This document shows positions 59,562-64,000 of a stretch of 64,000 bases of DNA, piece after piece. The notes under the pieces were generated by a model. The model made no database searches, was not told where the DNA came from, and saw only the letters and a program-made list of their open reading frames with translations. The stretch spans positions 62,001 through 126,000 of the forward strand of contig CAZMNY010000013.1 in assembly GCA_964567745.1 (NCBI GenBank), read 5' to 3'. Within the stretch, counting starts at the first letter, position 1. Each line of letters begins with the position of its first letter. Origin of the DNA: CAZMNY01 sp964567745 (GTDB lineage: Bacteria > Planctomycetota > Planctomycetia > Pirellulales > Pirellulaceae). A program made the position numbers and the translations under genes.

Positions 59562-59981
59562 TCACTCGCTGACCATCACGTCAAGAGCGCGGTGCAGCGC
59601 GGACTGCCAATGATTGGCAAGCACCGAGTGCCACCGATCGCCATGGAACTCAGCAAGAGCTGTCAGCAGCACGTCCTCAAACGCCGCGTAGTGTTCGCGC
59701 GAGATCCCTCGATTGCCGTGGCGCTCGCCAAGCACACGCAGATAGTCACGAGAAGAACGACGCGGCTGGCGATCGTGCTGGACGATAACTTGCAAACCCA
59801 TCGTCAACATGGCGGCTTGGTGCTGCATGTTGACGTTTTCGAAGAACCTTTCCAGTTCGGGGAAACGATCGAACAGAAGCCAGTAGAATCGGCCAGCAAA
59901 GTGCTCACAGCCGCTATCGAGCAGTTCGCTCAAGCTGCTCTCGATATCTAACGCCGTGATTTTGGTGTCGCTGGCTATCAT
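59562..59981 (-). CDS. Single-domain globin
   Basis: 139 residues from ATG 59981. FAGRFYWLLFDRFPELERFF and NMQHQAAMLTMGLQVIVQHD cover helices A-E; RDYLRVLGERHGNRGISREH holds the F-helix His; WQSALHRALDVMVSE ends it. It is close in plan to the globin at 32342-32734. It should bind O2 or NO. Its transcript has a leader of about 300 nt containing structured element A, driven by a sigma-54-type promoter. Confidence 0.82.
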   Translation of the reverse strand: MIASDTKITALDIESSLSELLDSGCEHFAGRFYWLLFDRFPELERFFENVNMQHQAAMLTMGLQVIVQHDRQPRRSSRDYLRVLGERHGNRGISREHYAAFEDVLLTALAEFHGDRWHSVLANHWQSALHRALDVMVSE

Positions 59982-60047
59982 CGCACGTGCCGAGATGAGA
60001 CTTGGATCGAGCAACGAAGGCTTGCCCGTAGCCGACGTGATTGTGCA

Positions 60048-60186
60048 TCAAAACAGTCATCGCCGGTGTGCCGGACACAAAGAAGGTTGTCGTCTTTCGG
60101 CGATCCAAGCGAGGTAACTTCGCGACAACAGGTCTCAGCATCACCAGCGATGAGTCTTTAAAGGGGAGATTCCCCGAATTCATATC
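60048..60186 (-). ncRNA. Duplicated structured leader, copy A (globin)
   Basis: 139 bp matching 61561-61693 in order, with several indels of 1-2 bases that exclude a conserved protein. On the minus strand the outer arms TCATCGCTGGTG/CACCGGCGATGA (11 of 12 paired) enclose GTTGTCG/CGACAAC and a shared core ACCTCGCTTGGATCGCC. A common GATATGAATTCG box starts both copies. Confidence 0.65.
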
Positions 60187-60298
60187 TGTTGAATCCTCCG
60201 TGCAAGGGATTGAGACTAGCGATCCGTCTCAAGGGGCGGCCCGCGTGCCATCTTCGTTCTCCTTTCCTTCAAGAGCGATGAGGTCTGCCATATTGAGG

Positions 60299-60315
60299 CC
60301 GCAAACACCGTGCCA
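60299..60315 (-). promoter_or_regulatory. Sigma-54-type promoter of the globin gene
   Basis: TGGCACGGTGTTTGCG on the minus strand, near-consensus. Confidence 0.8.
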
Positions 60316-60359
60316 TTGGTGGCCATCGCCGGTAAACTCTTGACTTGCGCCGTTTCACC

Positions 60360-60374
60360 GTGCGTTGACGCGCG
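60360..60374. promoter_or_regulatory. Putative activator site GTGCG-N4-CGCGCG
   Basis: Exact, spacer TTGA. It starts 46 bp from the -24 GG of the globin promoter. Confidence 0.75.
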
Positions 60375-60416
60375 CTTGCGCGCTCGGCTTTGTCACGCCC
60401 GTGCCCCAACGTCGTC

Positions 60417-61337
60417 TCAATCGCTCGACGCGTCTGGCGACTTCACGGCGCGAAAGGCAAGGTAACCATAACCGTCTTCCTTGCGGCGCGGGCGGACTTT
60501 ACCCAGGTAGCTGATTGCATGGGCTCTGTCTTCGTCGGCTTCCGTCGCGGTCCACCAGTAGATCACTTTGCTGCGTGGATTCCACAACGGCGTTTCCTTG
60601 TCAGGCCGCCGCTGGTAAGTGGCTTTGTCCGTTGTCGCATCCCACGTTCCGCCGCTGTTCTCGCCATGCAGAGATTGGGAACGCACTGCCTCATCCGCAG
60701 TCGGCAACCGCCAGATGTCTTGTGGCGAACCAGCCAGCGACTTGCCGTCTTTGGTCAGATGCCGGCATTGCTGCACTGCTTCCTGCCAGCTCATCCCGTG
60801 CGTCGGCCAGCCACGTCCTTCGGGAGCCCAAACGAGATCCACGCCGTTCTCGTTCAGATGCCGGGCCGTGCGGATGCCATCGTCGATTCGAGTAGCCGCG
60901 CGAAACGCAGGTTCAACGCCGCATGCGATCAACGTGAGGAGTGGCAGAGCGATGGCAAGGCGACACGCCCACTTGCGAGGCTCCGGGCGACCAAACCAAT
61001 AACCAGCGCACAGCACCAGCATCGGTGGCACGATCAACCGATAAGCCGTACCACCGCTGAAGAATCACAGCGCGAACAAACCGGCCGCCATGTGTAAGCC
61101 AGCGCCGACCCGCGGCCACCGGATCGAAAGCAACGACGCTACGAGGAAAGCGAGCATCGGCGACAGATACTGGCCGAACATCATCGCCAGCCGCGGCATC
61201 AACGACGGCTGATACCAGCCTTCGTGGAAGTTCTCGATGATTCCCCAGAACGCCCAGAAGCAAGTGAACACAATCGACACAGAGACTGCGATCCAACCCA
61301 CAATCCGCTGCCGCATGCTGGCTGGTTCAGCGTCCAT
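60417..61337 (-). pseudogene. Membrane-anchored Lcl/DUF1566-like protein interrupted by TGA
   Basis: An in-frame TGA at 61065-61067 splits a reading frame of about 306 residues. The first part (MDAEPASMRQRIVGWIAVSV to LHMAAGLFAL) has three membrane segments. The second continues FFSGGTAYRLIVPPMLVLC, another membrane segment, then WAPEGRGWPTHGMSWQEAVQ, a WRLPTADEA motif and YWWTATEADEDRAHAIS, the Lcl/DUF1566 lectin-like fold. TGG to TGA (Trp) is the simplest explanation; a sequencing error is possible. Selenocysteine is unlikely because no suitable hairpin follows. Confidence 0.6.
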
Positions 61338-61364
61338 TGCTCGCTACGGTAGCCGTGTGACTTG

Positions 61365-61538
61365 TTACATGCAAATCAGGACTGTAAAGACAGCCAAGCA
61401 CGCGCCGATGCTGACGATCGTCAAGAGGATTCCGGTCACTGCACGCCACGCGGCGGAATCGTCTTGCAAGTGTGCTTTGCGTTCTTCTTCGGTGAAGGCG
61501 TCGGTATAGACAGGATGTTGTTGTGAAATCGTACTCAT
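61365..61538 (-). CDS. Small single-pass membrane protein
   Basis: 57 residues from ATG 61538. A polar N-terminus (YTDAFTEEERKAHLQDDSAA) precedes one membrane helix at the C-terminus (AVTGILLTIVSIGACLAVFTVLICM). Tail-anchored topology is likely. No family recognised. Its leader is the second copy of the structured element, with a sigma-54-type promoter and an exact activator site upstream, so it belongs to the regulon. Confidence 0.65.
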   Translation of the reverse strand: MSTISQQHPVYTDAFTEEERKAHLQDDSAAWRAVTGILLTIVSIGACLAVFTVLICM

Positions 61539-61560
61539 AAGTTTGTTCTCATTGGTTGGT

Positions 61561-61693
61561 TCAAAAGAATCATCGCCGGTGAGCCGGACAAAGAACGTTG
61601 TCGTTGTGGCGATCCAAGCGAGGTGGCTTAGCGACAACGAGGTCGCGACCGCACCGGCGATGAGTTAGAGGGGGTGGCCCTCGAATTCATATC
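61561..61693 (-). ncRNA. Duplicated structured leader, copy B (57-residue membrane protein)
   Basis: 133 bp homologous to copy A. Outer arms TCATCGCCGGTG (minus 61663-61652) and CACCGGCGATGA (61581-61570) pair perfectly over 12 bp; inner GTTGTCG/CGACAAC is kept. It ends 22 bp before the start codon. Confidence 0.65.
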
Positions 61694-61742
61694 GATGGCA
61701 TCTTCCTTTCATGTGAGGAGCGAGTCTGTCTGCCAAGAGGAA

Positions 61743-61759
61743 AGGCAAACGATGTGCCA
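61743..61759 (-). promoter_or_regulatory. Sigma-54-type promoter of the 57-residue protein gene
   Basis: TGGCACATCGTTTGCC on the minus strand, GG-N10-GC. Confidence 0.8.
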
Positions 61760-61802
61760 AGGCTTGCAGACAGAAGTTTGTCGCCACTTAGGCCCGTCCG
61801 CC

Positions 61803-61817
61803 GTGCGAGTTCGCGCG
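61803..61817. promoter_or_regulatory. Putative activator site GTGCG-N4-CGCGCG
   Basis: Exact, spacer AGTT. It starts 45 bp from the -24 GG of the promoter at 61743. Confidence 0.75.
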
Positions 61818-61835
61818 CCCGCGAGCGCTGTTGTG

Positions 61836-62438
61836 TCACGAAGTCTGCTCAGCCATACCCTGCGGGCCTGCACAGTAATGCCGGTTGATCAAGTCATTTT
61901 GAATCCAGAGCAACTTGTTGAAAGCTCGTGCAGTGCGCAAAGCGGCCCCCGCATCCAGCGGCCATTCGGCGATCGATTCCTGCAGAATGTCGGAGATGAG
62001 CGCAATCAAGGCGTTCATCTGCACCAACGGCACATCGATCTCGGCGTTCCCGGATTTCGGCGTGTGCATCTTGCCGACCATATCGAGGTAAAGCACCATC
62101 TTCGCGTCGTAGGATCGGCCGATGAGTTGCATGAAGTAGCGGTTCAGATGATCTTTGCGGAATCTAATCTGCGGATGCGTCGCTGAAAGCGAGGCGATGT
62201 CTGTCGGCAGATCGCCTTCGTATCCTTGTTGTCGCGGGACGAAGTGCCGAGCCGTCGCATCGTAGTCGAGCAGCTTGCTGTAGGTCTTTTCGACAAGCTC
62301 GGCGATCCGCGGCCCAAGGTGCGGCGCGGCAGCTTGAATCAGTGATACATCGTCGTGTCTAAACCCAATGAACTCTGCGAGATAGTCGTAACGATACTGT
62401 AAGTCTGTTTCGAGCCGTTGCTCGTCGATCTGTTGCAT
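61836..62438 (-). CDS. Protoglobin-like haem protein
   Basis: 200 residues. RYDYLAEFIGFRHDDVSLIQ at the start, YSKLLDYDATARHF, FRKDHLNRYFMQLIG, YDAKMVLYLDMVGKMHT (proximal His near residue 122) and MNALIALISDILQ follow the protoglobin/globin-coupled-sensor haem domain order. No output domain is attached, so it is a stand-alone protoglobin. Such proteins bind O2, CO and NO. It lies 116 bp after hcp on the same strand with repeat R3 between them. Confidence 0.78.
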   Translation of the reverse strand: MQQIDEQRLETDLQYRYDYLAEFIGFRHDDVSLIQAAAPHLGPRIAELVEKTYSKLLDYDATARHFVPRQQGYEGDLPTDIASLSATHPQIRFRKDHLNRYFMQLIGRSYDAKMVLYLDMVGKMHTPKSGNAEIDVPLVQMNALIALISDILQESIAEWPLDAGAALRTARAFNKLLWIQNDLINRHYCAGPQGMAEQTS

Positions 62439-62450
62439 TGATTTCTATCC

Positions 62451-62533
62451 GTGAGCCGACGGCGCTAGCCGCGGGTCTTACGAGAACACTGTCCAAGAAC
62501 CGGCGGCTAGCGGGCTAGCGCCGTACCGCTCAC
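62451..62533. repeat. Repeat R3 as an inverted pair
   Basis: GTGAGCCGACGGCGCTAGCC (from 62451) and its counterpart GGGCTAGCGCCGTACCGCTC (62513-62532) face each other between hcp and the protoglobin gene. A long imperfect hairpin can form. Confidence 0.65.
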
Positions 62534-62554
62534 GAACGTTATCTCGCTCGCGTT

Positions 62555-63841
62555 TCACGCGCTCAACTGCACCAATTCGGCAGGCGGTTCGGCCTCGATG
62601 ATCTTCAGGTCAAACTTCTCTTGCAGAATCTTGAACACGTTGGGTGAAACGAACGCGGGTGGAACGGGACCGATTCGGATTCCCTTCACATCAAGAGCGA
62701 GCAGGCTCAAGAGCACGGCGACTGCTTTCTGCTCGAACCAAGAAAGCACGATCTCCAGGGGTAGGTCATTCACGCCCACGTCGAACGCCTTGGAAAGCGC
62801 AAGTGCAACTTGGACGGCTCCGTAAGCGTCGTTGCACTGTCCCATATCGAGGAAGCGAGGCAGGCCGGCAACGGTGCCGTAGTCGTGGTTGCGAATGCGA
62901 TACTTGCCGCAGCCGAGTGTCAGAATGACCGACTCATCGGGAGAAGATTCGGCGAGTTGCGTGTAGTAGTTACGGCCAGCTTCCGCTCCATCACAGCCGC
63001 CGATCAAGTAGAAGCGTTTGATGTCACCGCCCTTGACCGCTTCCACGACTTTGTCGGCAAGCCCCAGGATCACGCTGTGATGAAAGCCGATGGTCGATTC
63101 CCGGACTTTGTTGTCGGCTAACGGCGCGCACTCCTTGGCCTTCGCAATGACGGCCGAGAAGTTGTTGTCCTTGAGCCGCGTGCCACCCGGAACGGCGGTC
63201 ACGCGGTTAGTGAACAGCCGATCCGCATAAGTGTCCGACGGAATCAAAACACAGTTGGTCGTCGCGAGGATCGGCCCCGAAAACATGGGAAACTCCCACT
63301 GTTGGTTCTGCCAAGGCCCGCCGTAGTGCCCGGCCAGGTGCGAATGCTTCTTCAACTCTGGATAGCTGTGAGCCGGTAGCATCTCGCCGTGTGTGTAGAT
63401 GTTGATTCCAAGGTCCGCCGTTTGATCGAGCAGGTCCGCCAGATCAACCAAATCGTGTCCCGTCACGAGAATCCCTGGTCCTTCTTTCGTTCCCTCATAG
63501 ACCGTCGTCGGTTGCGGCGTTCCAAGCCGCTCGGTATGCCCCTGATCGAGCATCTCCATCACGCGAATGTTCTTGTGCCCACATTCGAGCACCATTTCGA
63601 GCAGGCTTTCGAGATCGAAGTTGACGTTCGTCACCGTGGCGAACAGAGCTTCCTCGATGAAAGCGTTGACCTCTTCGTCAGTCTTGCCCAAGCGCCGCGC
63701 ATGATGGGCATACGCCGCCATGCCTTTGATGCCGTACAGCAGTATCTCCTGCAAAGACTGGACGTCTTCATCCTTGCCGCACACGCCGACATCGGTGCAT
63801 CCGGTTCCGTTCTGTGTCTGTTCGCATTGGTTACAAAACAT
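62555..63841 (-). CDS. hcp: Hybrid cluster protein, short class
   Basis: 428 residues, shorter than the ~550-residue enterobacterial form, as in the class lacking the second helical segment. N-terminal cluster ligands C3, C6, C15 and C21 (MFCNQCEQTQNGTGCTDVGV then C). Hybrid-cluster ligands are visible: YTHGEMLPAH (His, Glu), TTNCVLIP (Cys), GGCDGAEAG, LGCGKYRIRNHDYG (Cys), MGQCNDAYGA (Cys) and WFEQKAV (Glu, Lys). Hcp reduces NO to N2O and can S-nitrosylate proteins. With NrfA and the globins it points to defence against nitrosative stress. No sigma-54-type promoter was found upstream. Confidence 0.93.
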   Translation of the reverse strand: MFCNQCEQTQNGTGCTDVGVCGKDEDVQSLQEILLYGIKGMAAYAHHARRLGKTDEEVNAFIEEALFATVTNVNFDLESLLEMVLECGHKNIRVMEMLDQGHTERLGTPQPTTVYEGTKEGPGILVTGHDLVDLADLLDQTADLGINIYTHGEMLPAHSYPELKKHSHLAGHYGGPWQNQQWEFPMFSGPILATTNCVLIPSDTYADRLFTNRVTAVPGGTRLKDNNFSAVIAKAKECAPLADNKVRESTIGFHHSVILGLADKVVEAVKGGDIKRFYLIGGCDGAEAGRNYYTQLAESSPDESVILTLGCGKYRIRNHDYGTVAGLPRFLDMGQCNDAYGAVQVALALSKAFDVGVNDLPLEIVLSWFEQKAVAVLLSLLALDVKGIRIGPVPPAFVSPNVFKILQEKFDLKIIEAEPPAELVQLSA

Positions 63842-63898
63842 GAAAGTTCCTTCGGAGTGAGTGTGATTGTAGTGCGGTCGTTTCTGTGGTTTCCTTAA

Positions 63899-63960
63899 GT
63901 AACCCGAAGCGTAAGCGAGGAGATCTTCTACGACCCCGCCTCGCTTAGGCTTCGGGTTAC
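63899..63960. repeat. Palindromic repeat R2, second copy
   Basis: Arms of 22 bp (63899-63920 and 63939-63960) pair at 21 positions; AACCCGAAGCGTAAGCGAGG differs from the arm at 23717 by one base. It lies upstream of hcp. Confidence 0.85.
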
Positions 63961-64000
63961 GATCGGACCAGCGCTAGGCTGTTAGTGGCGGCCGCTCTTA

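Noticed and set aside
59914..60183. 89-codon frame over leader copy A
   Set aside because: The homologous leader copy B has indels and stops in the same frame; the conserved signal is structural, not coding.
61065..61067. TGA as a second selenocysteine codon
   Set aside because: No GGU-loop hairpin at the right distance, and the context is a membrane segment where Trp fits.
1..64000. CRISPR array or rRNA genes
   Set aside because: No regularly spaced identical repeats and no rRNA-like sequence were seen; only one tRNA was found.

Overview
The window looks like planctomycete DNA (Planctomycetota, Pirellulales-like), read from about 57-60% GC, a PVC-type haem-binding domain, paired membrane-anchored toroid (prenyltransferase-fold) proteins, a tetrahydromethanopterin-associated HisA-like protein, many small monohaem cytochromes and abundant palindromic intergenic repeats. 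Family names come from reading motifs; no database search was run.

Layout. (1) 1-10.8 kb is chromosomal backbone: the 3' end of a haem-domain gene, an enoyl-CoA hydratase, an OmpH/Skp chaperone, a HisA-like protein, two convergent toroid paralogues, ribosomal protein L33, RecJ and tRNA-Pro(CGG). (2) 10.8-16.4 kb, directly after the tRNA, is a decayed mobile island: a frameshifted remnant, an unknown protein, a C-terminally truncated VirD4/HerA-like ATPase, a replication-relaxation protein and a zinc-finger/Toprim primase-like protein. (3) 16.4-16.9 kb is an assembly gap with G homopolymers and duplicated noisy flanks. (4) 16.9-63.8 kb is one large stress, low-oxygen and anaerobic respiration island.

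The island holds PEP synthase with its regulator; a FixL-like PAS kinase with an ANTAR regulator; seven universal stress protein (USP) genes; formate channel plus a formate dehydrogenase whose catalytic residue is encoded by an in-frame TGA (selenocysteine); NrfHA ammonia-forming nitrite reductase; four globins; two hemerythrin-like proteins; CBS proteins; a VIT-family transporter; PII; ferredoxin-NADP reductase; a Ca2+-type P-ATPase and a cation exchanger; a membrane-anchored ferredoxin:thioredoxin-reductase-like protein; a PAS-PP2C phosphatase; a MoxR-type ATPase; a di-iron beta-lactamase-fold protein; and hybrid cluster protein.

The main result is regulatory. Fourteen intergenic sites read YGG-N10-GC, with -24/-12 boxes close to the sigma-54 consensus, and a fifteenth is near-perfect. 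They sit before most transcription units of the island. Next to them recurs a 15-bp site, GTGCG-N4-CGCGCG (eight exact copies, several near copies), most often 43-46 bp upstream of the -24 GG and otherwise displaced by roughly whole helical turns. The only sigma-54 activator in the window (37865-39220) has two exact copies in its own divergent promoter region. I infer a sigma-54-dependent regulon for oxygen limitation or dormancy, comparable in content to a DosR-type response, with this NtrC-family protein as the likely activator. Two of its members share a duplicated, indel-rich, hairpin-forming 5' leader that may be a structured RNA.
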